Assembly: GCA_963969345.1 (NCBI GenBank)
Contig: OZ017766.1
Span: 9,238,001-9,302,000, forward strand
Reading direction: 5' to 3'
From: Turbatrix aceti
Taxonomy: Eukaryota; Nematoda; Chromadorea; Rhabditida; Panagrolaimidae
DNA length: 64,000 nucleotides
The notes beneath the pieces were generated by a model. The model was not told the origin of the DNA. It searched no databases and was given only the letters and a program-made list of their open reading frames with translations. Both the position numbers and the translations under genes were made by a program. Below, in pieces: positions 10,640-22,400 of the stretch (positions are counted from its first letter, which is position 1; the number at the start of each line of letters is the position of its first letter).

Positions 10640-13038
10640 TTAATGAACTGACTTTGTAGTTGACTTTGAAGGTGAATTGCTGCGCTGCTCCGTCGGAAAT
10701 TTATATTTCTTGAAACGCTGCTCAAATTCCTTAATCTGAGATGCCAACTTGGAAGGCAGGGGACCACCCATCTCGTGATCGAGAAAAACACTGGATGACT
10801 GCAACTCGCACGTCAGAAACACCCGACTGACAGAAAGTAGCGCGTCAAGGTTGATATCCAGTCCAGATGTGTTCATATCCCGGGCTTCCGGGATGTAGCC
10901 AATCGGCGTCTTGCTCACGTTGACGACTTCTGAATCCGAACTGCATCGTTTGATCACCCAGTCGATGATTCTGATGTTGTCACCGTAACCCGGCCAACTC
11001 GGACCACTCCGAGTCGATGCGTGACGGAAAAAGTTGGCCTGGAAGATCTTTGGCAGCTTTCGACTGGATTTCCTCAGCGCGAGCCACTGATTGACGTGGT
11101 TGAGGACGCTGCACGACATGTACCCTTTCATGGCAAAGGGATCGTGGTGGAGGTCGACCTTGAGGTGGGAATCCGGGTTGGTCTGGGTGCGCTGGCAGAC
11201 GACCTGCATGATGCCGTGGTACCAGTTGAAGGATTCGGTGACCAGGGGAAACCCATCGGAGCGCCGGGTGCCAAAAATCAGCGCGGTCAGTGGCACGCCT
11301 CGGGGATCGTCCCAGGATTCGTGGACGGAGCCGATTTGAGACATGTTGACGGCGAAGCGACTTTCCTTGTGGGAAGGTTCCCTGAAACCAAAAAATTAAA
11401 TGTTTCCGGAAATTTAAAAAAAATTAAACAAACATGATGGAACCCCCCTTCCATGCCCTGTTGTTCCAGTCCTGGCCGTCCACCTCCTCCTGCATGTCTC
11501 CGCCGGTCCACAGTGGATGACCGGAAGTTGACGATCCGCAATTGGTGACCAGAAAATGCTGGTTGAGATTCTGCATGACTTTCGGCATCTTGACAGAATT
11601 GCAGTCCTTCGTCAGACCCCAGACCCCGTTGTCGGGGTTGGTGGCGTAGAGCCTCTCATCCGGGCCGAGTCTGAGCCAGGCGACATCGTCGCAGACGACT
11701 TCCACCTTCCAGTCCGGCATATTGGGTTCCATAAAGGCGAGTGCAGTCTTGCCGCAGCCGGAAGGCGAGATGTAGCCAATGAAGTAGGGTTCCGTGGCAC
11801 CCGGGGGAGTGGCCGCGAAGACTGACATTTGCTGGGCGATGAATTCTCCCGTATTTCGACCGATCGTTCCCGCGAGTCTCAGTGCGACAGAACGCTTGGC
11901 CAACAACGCGCCTTCACCGTAGCCTGCTCCGTAGGACCAGATTTCGCGTTCTTCGCTCCTTTGGACGATGAACTGATTTGTCACGTTGCAGGGCCAGTTG
12001 CGGGGAATGCGTCGGACGATGGGGCGGGGCTTGCCAACAGAGTGCACGCATTTGATGAAATCGGTATTCGTGCCGATGGCGTCGTACACGCATTGGTTGA
12101 CCCGGGACACGAGGCGGGTGGTCATGACGACGTAGGGAGAATCCGTGAGCTGGATGCAGTTGATCGACGTCACGGCGCCCAGGGGACCGAGGGAAAACGG
12201 CACGACGTACATCATCCGTCCACGCATGCAGTACGGAAACCTGCTGTCCAGCTCGTTGCTCAGGTGGTCAGGTGTGATGAATTCTGTTGCGCTGGTATAG
12301 GCCGTTGGAACCGACGACGGGAGTCTGAAACGTCAAAGATGTGAAAAATTAGTTTGCATTTCCAAACAAACTTTTCAGTGTTCTTATCTGGCATGTCGGC
12401 AGATATGTAGCACTTTGCAGGAACCGCCAGTGCATCCTCGGCCGCCGTACGGACAACGTAGGCATCAGGGAAGGCGGCCAGTGGCTCCAGCGTGCCCTGG
12501 GTTTTGAGTTTTTTTGCCATCGTCAGGTGTTCATCGAGCGAGCCGTTGCAGAGGTAAACAGCCCTCGGACGAAGCACCTTGATCTTGTCGACGACAAACT
12601 GCCGAACAGCGTCCGGCAGAACTTTTGGATCGCCCTTGACCACCGGCACGGCGCCGATGCCGTCGACGTGCAGTTGCGTGATCGAGCCATTTACGGCAGG
12701 CGTAGAGGGTTTCAGGCACACCGGCTTGCCGTGGAACTCTTGCAGAATTCTTCTATCGTCGGCACCCAATTTAGTACGGTCCGGGTGTTCTAAATCGTCG
12801 CTAAATTCCCTATCGCTGATTTCACATCGGTCGGATGTCAGGTAGTCTAAAAAATGTGGTCCGGTCAAGAAAAAACACAAAAAGTATTCAACCGCGAACC
12901 TTGTACCGAGTTAGGCGGAGCGTGGGGGGCAACTGTTTGACGAAAAGAACCGCTGTCACTCCTTCTGGTTACGGTACCGTCGCTGGTTGTATTGCCGTAG
13001 ATGAGCCCCCTGATGAAAGGAGGTAATGTCGACGCCAT
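10640..13038 (-). CDS. Phosphoenolpyruvate carboxykinase (GTP)-like, divergent
   Basis: 748 residues in four exons: 12900-13038, 12373-12846, 11434-12324, 10640-11381, with 47-53-bp introns. Family role: oxaloacetate + GTP to phosphoenolpyruvate + CO2 + GDP in gluconeogenesis. PEPCK landmarks in order: ELTDSPYVV-like QLTDSPYVV (264-271), the P-loop SPSGCGKT (391-398) with the active-site Cys, CDDVAW (416-421), FGTRR and HDPFAM, and LPKIF. Compared with the rat enzyme from memory, metal ligand Lys244 is Arg349 and His264 is Gln370, while Asp311 is kept; the Phe residues that pack on guanine are also changed. About 100 extra N-terminal residues are Ser/Pro/Arg-rich. It is clearly of this family, but activity is doubtful. 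Copy 1 is at 1-449 and a 3' pseudogene at 50037-50321. Confidence 0.9.
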
Positions 13039-13158
13039 GCAAGCGGTAACGGTGCTGACTGATTTTTGCGGAGGATAGAAAGGTGAGTTTTGATAACTTA
13101 TGCAGATTTATTGGATTTGCATGAGAACGTGCTGAGGCAAAAAATCTATCGTTCAGTT
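12588..13158. repeat. Segmental duplication block P, copy 2
   Basis: Partner of 1-569; it covers PEPCK exon 1, part of exon 2 and the region upstream of the start. Confidence 0.85.
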
Positions 13159-13159
13159 C

Positions 13160-13931
13160 AACTTAATTGTCTTAATCTTCAAGAAAGCCGTCAAGAAAAT
13201 CGTCGACAATTCCGGCGCCCTGCCAGAAGTACCCACGAACCAATGACTGGCCGATCATGGCAATATTCCAAACCACCGGAAGGGATCGGCGCCCAGCGAA
13301 AGAATGTTTGGACGACTGCAACGACACCCGCTTCGCTTATGTTTATCGAACTGCGAAAAACAAACACCAAACGGGAGCCGGTAATATGTAAACAATGCTG
13401 GTGACCTCGTGTGGAGGCGCGATCAGCTGTCGGGTCGAGACTGTGGGCTCCCGCCGCAATCATCGAGAACAGGCCGAGCGATAGCATTGGTCAGCGATGA
13501 AGGTACTAGCAATACGATACACCGCGTGCATCATGACGACCTGCGCGCACGGCAGTAAAGCGGCGACGTCGACAAGCGACAGTGGTTATCAAAAAATAAA
13601 CAACAATCATCATAATATAAAATAAACAACGATCTCCGCAGCAAAAGCCGTCATACTACCAATCGTGGCTACCAGTCGACAAGCCGTTCCAAATTTCCTC
13701 TCCCCGCCACCCCCACATCAAATCCATGGCCCCTGTGTAAATGTCCCGACGAATTCAGTTCGCCGGTGCACTGAAATTCTGTGACATCATATTGAATGCT
13801 ATGGCCGGGAGAAGGGCGGCCACCCTCGAAGAATTGGCCCCCGCTCTACAGCGGGCTGGGTGCTATGGCCCACCATCGCAATATTCGTGGGGCGAGGCCC
13901 TTGTTTTTTGTAATTGTTAACTTAATTGTCT
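13160..13931. mobile_element. Possible insertion flanked by a 13-bp direct repeat
   Basis: AACTTAATTGTCT occurs at 13160-13172 and again at 13919-13931. The 746 bp between are more GC-rich than the flanks, have no long ORF, and are missing from the equivalent place in unit 1. The direct repeat could be a target-site duplication. The element type is not recognised. Confidence 0.35.
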
Positions 13932-14212
13932 GTTTGAATAAACTCTTATTCTAATTGTTCGACTACTGGACAGAAAATGTCACGCGCTTGTCTCAAATGT
14001 AACACAGCAAAAACGTTTTTAGCAAGTATGCTGTACATAAATGCCTACGTGCGCGCCTTTCTTGTATCGTTTGCTGTGAATAAACGGCCATTGTTTTAAA
14101 AAAACATTTGAAGCAAACACTTTTTAAATATACATAAATTCAAAACTTTATCAGAACATGTACAATCGATAAGAAACATTAATCAAAAAAGTCTGCGGTG
14201 ATCAAAACCAGT

Positions 14213-15008
14213 TTACATGCGAAGATCCTCAAAGTTGTATTCGGAGAAGATTTCATCAGCCGGAGCGACGGAGAAGCCACCAGCCTGGGTGGCGCCAATA
14301 ACGGTCGATACGTGATTCTCGACGACCTCGATGGCAGTGTCGACGTTAGAATCAACGGCGAACGGCGCCGTTGGAGCAGATGACTGGAAGGTGTAACCGT
14401 AATCGTAACCCGTCGGCTGGCTGTTTGCGTAGTGGAGCGAGTTGGGGATGCCGTAGTAGACAGATTCCTAAAAATTACATGGTTTGTTGAATTCAGTTCA
14501 AAAAAAGAGAACTAACACTTGGGCCGAGACTGGACGGCTTGACCAGAGGCTCATCCGGGAAATTGTAAAAACTGTCGACGCACTCGGTCGGCGTATCGGC
14601 AGGAGCGGGACCCGCCGAGATCGTGGTAGTCGAGACCGTGGCTTGCGAGCGGAGAGATTCAAACTTGATTTTGGCCGCCTGGAGATTGGCGAGAGCAGCT
14701 TCGTACTCGGCTTCGGCGGCGGCGAGAGATTCTTCATTCGTCGCAGTCGAGATCAGGTCGCTCTCGAACTGGACCGTTGACTTGGGAGCAGTCTCGACAT
14801 TGCCAGGCTTGGAACTGGCGATGGTGGTGTAATAGTCACCGCCGGGAGTCACGTAGCATGACTCGACAAACGGCAGCTCGGCGGCGACGACGGGGGTCTC
14901 GATGGCGGTGTCGGTGTTGGAGACCTGCGGGGTGGGAGCGGGAAGCCGGACAAGAGGACGCTTGCTCTGGGGAGCGAAGTAGACACTCTTGACGTAGTAG
15001 TCGTTCAT
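14213..15008 (-). CDS. Unrecognised 248-residue protein, copy 2
   Basis: Exons 14517-15008 and 14213-14467, with identical exon lengths and intron position to the copy at 3242-4037; the donor is GTTAGT instead of GTGAGT. The reading frame is intact. The only change noticed in the coding region is one Asp-to-Gly near the C-terminal third; other differences are silent or intronic, which suggests a recent duplication or gene conversion, with the protein conserved. It lies between the PEPCK-like gene and an intact chemoreceptor. Function unknown. Confidence 0.75.
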
Positions 15009-15117
15009 GACTACGAAGGAACACGCTGGGCGAAAGAAACGATGACGAGGATGACAGCAAGCAGTCGACACACGTTCGACGATCGAAACTTTACATGCTG
15101 CCGCCGACGGCACGACG

Positions 15118-15126
15118 GCTTATATA
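15118..15126 (-). promoter_or_regulatory. TATA-like element, copy 2
   Basis: The same GTATATAAG at the same distance from the ATG as in copy 1; the duplication ends about 20 bp further upstream. Confidence 0.5.
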
Positions 15127-15429
15127 CGCGGTTTGTGCCATTCAAATCTGTGCATCAAAATATGTGCGATTCGCGTTTCTGGATGTACAACACCATCCAG
15201 AACAAAGTTTGCAAAGAATGCAGGTGCATGTTTTCACAAATTTACAGATGTTTGTTTCTTTTAAAACTTCGAAATGGTAAATACGGTTAAAACAATAAAT
15301 ACTGTAGGTATTTTTGTTACTTCATTTCGAAGTTGTGTCTTTGCAAAGTTTTACACTAAAATGTGTTTTTCAAAGTTTCTATAACAAAACTTGATTTGTT
15401 TCGAAATTTCATTTCGATATCATTTTTAG

Positions 15430-15493
15430 GGATCAAATCGATGCCTTGACTTCCAAACTTCCCACGCTTAAAAGTTCAAAATCTCAAGGATAA
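15430..15493 (+). pseudogene. Relic start of SGNH-like exon 2
   Basis: After an ATTTTTAG acceptor the sequence reads DQIDALTSKLPTL, matching the exon 2 start of the SGNH-like family (DQIDDLAFK in the copy at 45454-46488). It then runs to a stop. No other exon is adjacent. It is a fragment in the spacer that separates blocks A and B in unit 2. Confidence 0.5.
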
Positions 15494-15643
15494 TCACCCA
15501 TTTTAAATCCCCCCCGGGTGATTGCGCCACCCTTCCCGGAAATGAGTCGGCATGCAGGTGTTTTTAGATATGCATTTTTATTAAATTACACTTAATTGAT
15601 GTATTAATACATCAAATTGTGTACATCAATGTTAATATTTCAA

Positions 15644-15761
15644 TCTAAAATTTACCCTCTTCGTGCAATCTCGATACTCATCACTGTCTCTTTAATTTTG
15701 TAATGAGTAATTATGCACGAGTAAGAGTAATAAAGTAAAGTAAAGTAAAGTCTAAAATTTA
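15644..15761 (+). mobile_element. Short retroelement insert with 11-bp target duplication
   Basis: TCTAAAATTTA is repeated at 15644-15654 and 15751-15761. Between them lies a 96-bp insert ending in a (TAAAG)n tail, as left by a 5'-truncated LINE or a SINE. Confidence 0.6.
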
Positions 15762-15789
15762 GTGCATGGAATTTTCGACAACTCTTTGT

Positions 15790-16085
15790 CTGATTATTTT
15801 TGACAAGGTCGAGGTTCGATCCCGCTTGGGCGCAGCGGTCTTCTACAACTCATTCGATATCATCCAATCAAAACCACACCACACCAAAAACACGTCCCGT
15901 CCCCTGTAAGAGCTGTGAACTCAGGGTGCACGTATCGCAAAGACATCCGTTCCGGATGGGCCCCTCTACGTACGAGTCGCCATCATCATCTTCATCACCT
16001 TCTACTGACTGTTCATTGTAGTGTTGTATGTATGATATGGTGCGTACGAGTTAGAGAATAAATGAAATGAAATGAAATGAAATAT
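15790..16085 (+). mobile_element. Probable tRNA-derived SINE
   Basis: GAGGTTCGATCCCGC at about 15810 fits the RNA polymerase III B-box (GGTTCGANTCC type). The 3' end is a (GAAAT)n-type tail at about 16062-16085. No good A-box is visible upstream, so the 5' part may be truncated or decayed. No target duplication found. Confidence 0.45.
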
Positions 16086-16515
16086 AGACTGTTAGTAAAC
16101 AGTAAACACAAAGTCCAATTTATAATACGTAATTATAGTTAGTAATTTTGTGGTACACATGCACGCTATCAGATTCAAGTCAGTATATACAATGAAGGAT
16201 TTACTATCGCGCAATGTGGGCCCTCTCCCAGTAAGACATTGACTATGTAACTTCCGGGAATAAAGTATTATCCTAAGATTCAAAAAACACAATTATGTTA
16301 TCATTTACATAGTATTTCAGAAATACATACAAACAAATTACAGGTTGTTAAGTCCTACATGGCCATGCATGGGTGTATTCGGACAGTTTACGTTGTCACT
16401 CTACTCCCAGACATTTTAAATGTGCATGTAGACGCATGTTCGCAACCGTATTCAACATTATTATTTTGCATGTTTTTATCATACATATAAGCTTTTTTTT
16501 GTTTAGATTAAAACA

Positions 16516-17602
16516 ATGCCGATATGCCGAAAAAACATATCTACATCACTTTCTCCTCCGGATAAAGCGGAAACCATTATTTTAAACATCATGGCATTCG
16601 CACCGAACGTCTACATGATTCCAACCCTTGTTATCCAGCTTTTGATAGTCTACGTTCTTAAAAGATCCAAAAAACCAAACTTGTTTAAAACAGGATTCTA
16701 CCGTATTGCACTGTACTCTTTTATACCAGTAAGTAACAAATGATTATATTTACATATGTATATTTTGTTTATTTAGAGTACGCTGATAATTATATTCATA
16801 CCATTTGTGACACGATTTGGTTACTCAAATCTCCTTAAACCAATGTACATCTGGTTTATGCATCAAGAATTTCTGGTATCAATTATAAATACCGTCGTAT
16901 ATTATTCGTATTTTACAAATATGTTTAGCATTTTTGCTATTTCATATAATCGGTACAGTCTTATTGCTTGGCCTATGAGTGCTAGGGCATTTTGGGATCA
17001 TCATACATCAAAAATACTTTTCTGCATTCATTTTTCACCCCTGATATATGTATGGCAGATTTTCTATGGCGGTGGTTGTGTTCGTCAATTTGGAACCGCT
17101 TATTTGCTCGATTACAACATAGATTCCATTCCCGTATTCTTACAATTACAAATTATTATTGTCATTACCGCAATTCTTTGCTGTGTTATTTCATCGTATT
17201 TTAATTTTTACGTACTTTTTCGTCTTGTAAAACTCAAAGCGACCAGTAATAAAGAATTTAGAATGGCAGTGTACAGTGCTGTGATTGCAGGATGTCTGTT
17301 TTTGTTTATAACATTGCAGGTAAGTCGACAATTTTTTTTTACCGATTGAAAGTTTTTGTATTATGTAATAAAAATATGTATGTATTTAGATTTTCGTGCA
17401 CACATACATAAGCACGGGAGATCATCCGATATTGAACAAATGGGCAATACGAAGCATTCCCATTATCTACGATTCAATACTCGTTTGCCAGTGTTGGTTT
17501 CTGCTGATACTGTGTTCAGATGTTAGAAAAGAACTCCGAAATATCGGAAATCCTGTGAATTCTTCAATTCGTGGTACAATTATTTTGCACGCTACATTTT
17601 AA
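16516..17602 (+). CDS. Nematode serpentine chemoreceptor (Srv/Srg-like)
   Basis: 322 residues in three exons, 16516-16728, 16777-17319, 17390-17602; introns of 48 and 70 bp, both phase 0. A TTTAG acceptor 9 bp before the ATG suggests trans-splicing or a 5' UTR intron. About seven hydrophobic helices can be placed: TM1 from residue 24, TM2 near FIPSTLIIIFIPF, TM3 ending in YNRYSLIAWP (the DRY-like position typical of Srg-superfamily receptors), and TM7 near the C-terminus. It is expected to be a sensory-neuron receptor. It sits in the unit-2 spacer; unit 1 has a different, broken receptor on the other strand. The class is tentative. Confidence 0.75.
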
Positions 17603-17924
17603 AATTCGTATAATTTATCCTAACACCGATCGGATTTTGTTCGGTAAAATAAAAAAAAGATGTTCAATTTTGTGATAATTCTGAAGGCATTCATTGCAAG
17701 ATAAACAAAAAATCCTAAAAATCTTGCTAGGACACTCGTCTGCCCTCCCATTTTGAAAAACACGCTTTTTCACGGTGCGCACGACACGGTCTCAAAACGA
17801 ATGCTTTCTGTGGTTTGTTTGCGCGTAAGTTCCTTTTGATGGAGTTTTGGCGACCAGTTCAATATTTACGATTTTTTCGTGCTTTTTTCACGTTTTTTTT
17901 GTTTTTAGGTACTTTTGTGTCATC
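17603..17924 (+). promoter_or_regulatory. Upstream region of SGNH-like gene 2
   Basis: The part from about 17700 recurs inverted upstream of SGNH-like gene 4 (47858-48086), including GGAGTTTTGGCGACCAGTTC, a T-rich tract, TTTTTAG and the leader GTACTTTTGTGTCATC before the ATG. This block is therefore likely to hold the promoter and trans-splice site. Only its 3' end is shared with gene 1. Confidence 0.5.
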
Positions 17925-18966
17925 ATGAACTTGAACAATTTTTACTGCCTTTTCCTGCTCTCTCTTTTTACTGCTGTCGCCGGAAACTGGAAACCCGGAA
18001 CCGGTGATCGTATTCTTCTGCCCTCCAGCGACTGCCCTATTACCTCCGACGCGAATGCCTTCAATCCGGTGTCTGGCTATCGTGTCAATTCTTCTGACGC
18101 TAATACGAGGGATTACCTGGCGAACATTTCGATCACGCATCCGATGTTCAAGAACAAATTCCTGCTTTTTGGTGATTCTCTGCTCTTCGAGGTCGTCGGA
18201 GCCTGTGACAATTCATCTGCTAGTTGTGTGACTTTCCTGACCAACCGGACGGCTTCTGACAATTACTTTGCGTCTCCGTAAGTTTTATGATGATTCAAAT
18301 TGATTTTTCCACTGTTGTTCGACTTTTTTAGGGATCAAATCGAGGATTTGGCTTTCAAACTCTCGACTGTCGGCGTTCGGGATGCTGTCATTGTGCTTAC
18401 CTTCGGTTTCGATGACATCCGCTTTAATATCAACACGGAACTTTGCGATATCGCTATTTTCATTGATACTGCTCTCCAAACACTGGCTCGCAAACTTCAA
18501 TCCAAAAACGTTCAGATTTGGTTTTTGACGATTCCCGAAATCGGCGATTTGGCTCCAAAGTTCAAGGAATTCAACGATTTCTTTCGAGAAACATTCAACA
18601 GACGTGGCATGTAAGTTTTTGAAATTCTGATTTATATTTGTTGCCATGTTCAATTTTTTTAGGCCTTACGCAACCGTTTTGGATTTTTCGAAGATTGCGC
18701 TTTCCAACGAGTCTGCAAATGTGAGCGATCGATTCTCGATGCTGATGTCGTTCTTCGAACAGAAACTCAACACACAGCTTCTCACGCCGGGTTCCCGACC
18801 GACGTCTCTTACCTTGAAGAATCCGTACAAATTTGTCGTGGCTAATATTGATTCGAATCTTCAAACGACAACCGTGAAATTTGATTTTCTTTTGAAGTTT
18901 TTTGTTGTCAATTCTGTTTTTACGAATGTTCTTATCATCGGTGTGCTTTCTCGTCATTTTGGTTGA
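17925..18966 (+). CDS. SGNH-hydrolase-like protein 2, secreted/anchored class
   Basis: 311 residues, exons 17925-18277, 18332-18610, 18663-18966, with the structure of gene 1 (4765-5805). Signal peptide, FGDSLLFEV, TFGFDDIRFN, TIPEIGD and C-terminal hydrophobic segment are all kept. Differences from gene 1 are few (for example NPVSGY versus NPANGY near residue 49, and SDRFSM versus SQRFSM in exon 3). Its upstream region, unlike that of gene 1, is shared with the inverted gene 4 at 46761-47857, so gene 2 probably has the ancestral promoter. Substrate unknown; no DxxH block, as in the rest of the family. Confidence 0.75.
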
Positions 18967-19413
18967 TGGCATTTTTTTACATTGTTTTGAGTTTACCATG
19001 TTTTGATTATTGATTAAATAAAAAAGGAAATGAAAAAATGCGATTGAAAAACATGTAATTGCGTGCGCATTGGATCCTGGCACGATTAATGTCTTGGCAC
19101 GAAATTTTTCCGTACGCGTGCGCACTGAATCGGGGATCGATGAATGTCTTGGCACGAAAGTTGGGGGTGACTGTTTTTCGTGTCGGGACCTTTAGTTCTA
19201 TTTTGTTTACGTTTTTATGTTTTTTTTTCTGCATTTTCATCAATTTTACATTTTGTTTATTACACATATTCCGCATAAAATTCGTACAGGCTATTACAGT
19301 GCAAGTATCTGTATTTCTTTCGTAAATATAGTTAAAAAGAGCAATCAAGACATAACTTTACAAAAGCGTCCTTTCCTTCACTGATGTCCTTCTTTTCGTG
19401 GTTTTGGTTTCGT

Positions 19414-22400
19414 TTACTTTCCGAAGAGTTTTCCGACGAATCCGCCAATTCCGGAGGATTCAGTTTCGGCCGGAGCGGGAGCAGCAGCAGCGGGCTCCGT
19501 GGCCGGGACAACGTCGGGGGTCGGTGCTGGTGCTGGGGCTGGAACAGGTGCTGCGGGCTCTTCCGGCTGGGGTGCAGCTTCGGCCGATCCACTTCCAGTC
19601 AAAAAGCTCAGACCACTCTTTGCAGCGTCCAAAACGGCACCGGCAGCCGAGGATGTGGTATCGGCAACTGCGTTGGCCGCCGAAGTCGTTGTATCAGCGA
19701 CTGCCGATGCAGTCGATCCGACAGCACCCGCGACGGTGGTTACACCGGATTTTGTGCCTTCGACGACGGCACCAGCAGCGGTTGTGACGGCATCAGCGAC
19801 GGCACCGGCACCTGCTTTGGTTTTTTCGACGGCAGCGCCACCGAGTTCGCCGGCTTTGTCGACGCCAGCGCTGACAGCGTCCGAAACGGCTCCGGCACCG
19901 GCACTCGCAGTGTCGACTACGGTACCGGCGGCGGATGTGGTTGTATCGGCGACTGCGCTGGCAGCCGATCCAACGGCACCGGCGACGGTAGTGACACCGG
20001 ATTTAGCGCCTTCGACGGCGGCGCCGGCCACGGTAGTGACGGCTCCAGCGACGGCACCTGCACCGGCTACGGCGGCGTTTCCGGCATCGGCAGCGGTGTC
20101 GACAACGGCATTTCCGATATCCGAGGCTTTGGAAGCGACGGTCGTGACGCCAGACTTGGTGCCTTCGACGACGGCTCCTGCAGCGCTGGTTGTAGTGTCA
20201 ACTACGGCACCCGCAGCGTTGGATACGGCACCGGTGACGGTATCAATGACACCTGCGCTTTTCTCTTCAACGGGGACTGATTCAGGCTCAGCAGCCAAGC
20301 TAGGGGCCTGAGCGAGGGTCGCGATTTCTTCACCTGCGTTGTCAACGACTGGCTCGGGCTCCGGGGCGGGAGGCGGGACTACCGGAGCATCAGCTGGGGG
20401 TGACGGAGCGGGCACTTCTTCGGCTGGTTCGGGAACAGGGGCGACGGCGGCGCTGACGTCTTCACCAACTTCGGCAGGAGGAATTCCGTTGGATTGTTCC
20501 TCGGCGGCTGGGGCTGGGGCCGGAGATTCTTCGGCAGCTGCGGGGGCGGGGGCATCAGCCGGAGCTTCTGGAGCCGGGGCGGGGGCATCAACCGGAGCTT
20601 CTGGAGCCGGGACGGGGGCATCGACCGGAGCTTCTGGAGCGGGGGCTGGAGCTTCAGCGATGGGTTCAGGAGCCGGAGCGCTTTCTTCAGGAGCTGCAGG
20701 AGCGGATTCTGGGGCAGCTGCGGGTTCTGAAGCGGGAGCGGGAGCTTCTGCTGCTGGTTCCGGAGCAGGCGCGGGTGCGGGTGCGTCAGCTACTGGCTCT
20801 GAAGCTGGAGCTTCAGCAGCGGGCTCCACAGCGGGGGCAGCAGGCTCCGGAGCGGGGGCAGCAGGCTCCGGAGCGGGGGCTGCGTCTGGGGTAGCAGCAA
20901 CTTCGGGGGCTGCTGGAGCAACTTCTGGTTCAGTCGGAGTTGCTACTGGAGCCTCCGCCGGAGCTTCGGGGGCTGCTGGAGCTTCAGCGACAGCTTCTGG
21001 AGCTGCAGGAGCTTCAGCGGCAGCTTCTGGGGCTGCTGGAGCTTCCGCGGCGGGTTCGGGTGCGGCAGGAGCAGCAACTTCTGGAGCGGCAGGCGCTTCT
21101 GCAGGGACTTCTGGAGCAGCCGGAGCCTCAGCAGCGACTTCTGGGACAGCAGGAGCAGCTTCTGGAGCCGGAACTTCCGGAGCAGCTGGTTCAGCAACCG
21201 GTGCAGGTGCTTCAGCGACCGGTTCAGGAGCAGCTGGCTCAGCTGCAGGGACTTCTGGAGCAGCTGGTTCAGCTGCAGGGACTTCTGGAGCAGCGGGTTC
21301 AGCTGCAGGGACTTCTGGAGCAGCTGGCTCAGCTGCAGGGACCTCAGGAGCAGCAGGCTCAGCAGCAGGGACTTCTGGAGCAGCGGGCTCAGCTACAGGA
21401 GCAGCGGGTGTTTCTGGTTCAGCTGCAGGAGCTTCCTCAGCAGCAGGCTCAGCTTTGATGGATTCAAGTGCTTCCTTAGACTTTGCATACACAGCACTGG
21501 CGACTTCATTGGCTGAATCAACAGCGCCTTGGGCAATTTTAGAAGCATTTGCCAAGAGTCCTTTAGCATCTGGAAATTGTTAATTATGTAAAAACTAAAA
21601 TTTTTAGAACGGACATAAGCACAAAAAAAAGCCATAAGCAAAGCACATGCATTTATGTAGTAATATTCTTTATTCTTTCAACCACCTGGTGATTGATTGT
21701 CCAGACAGAGACACACGTTGTCTAACAAGCTACCGTAATCATAGTAAATATTACCTTGAGCAAGCAATGAGTCAAAATGAAAAAAAAGCTGCTGAAAAGA
21801 AGGACGCATCACAAATTGAGGAACAGAACAACAAACAACACGTGTTTGTTCCGTCGTCGCTGTTTGGTTAAAAAAAAAGCAGACAGACAACATGAACATG
21901 ATCAACTTTTTGCATCGCTAACCGAGTTCAACGGGAGCCTCGAAAACAACAGCTGCTGGGGTCTCGCCGGCGGCATCGGCAGTAGGCAGAGGCGTGGGAT
22001 GGGTCACGGTTTCTTCCTTCGACATGACTATTAATTCGGCTGAAAAAAAATATTGGATGACGTCATCGATCGACACCCCCGGCCTCGGGATCCCGATATC
22101 CAAAAAAACTTACAAAGATCCTTGGCTGAATTACGAATAACAGATCCTATGCCAATGGATTGAGCGTGTCGATCACGTTCACGTGTTTCGGGAGTGACGG
22201 GTTCGACTTCTTCTTCTTCGTCGGCGGCGTCTGGACTCGTCTGGGATGGAACGAGTCTTTTCAAATTTGGTTCGCTGTGGGATACGTGTCCGTGTCCGTG
22301 TCCGTGTCTGGCAGAGCTTACTGTATCTGCTAGGCCGCTGAAAGCTGATCGAAGGTCGCCGAGAGCTGATCGGAAGGCGTCTAGACCGCTTGAAACTGTA

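Larger units (their letters stand above)
13974..15146. repeat. Segmental duplication block A, copy 2
   Basis: Partner of 3061-4175, with extra sequence near 14006-14090. Confidence 0.85.

Noticed and set aside
21755..21791. Possible cassette exon between the last two exons of the LEA/perilipin-like gene
   Set aside because: Good splice consensus on both sides, but it is 37 nt long and would bring in a stop (TGA) after a phase-1 donor, so it does not fit the phase pattern of the gene.
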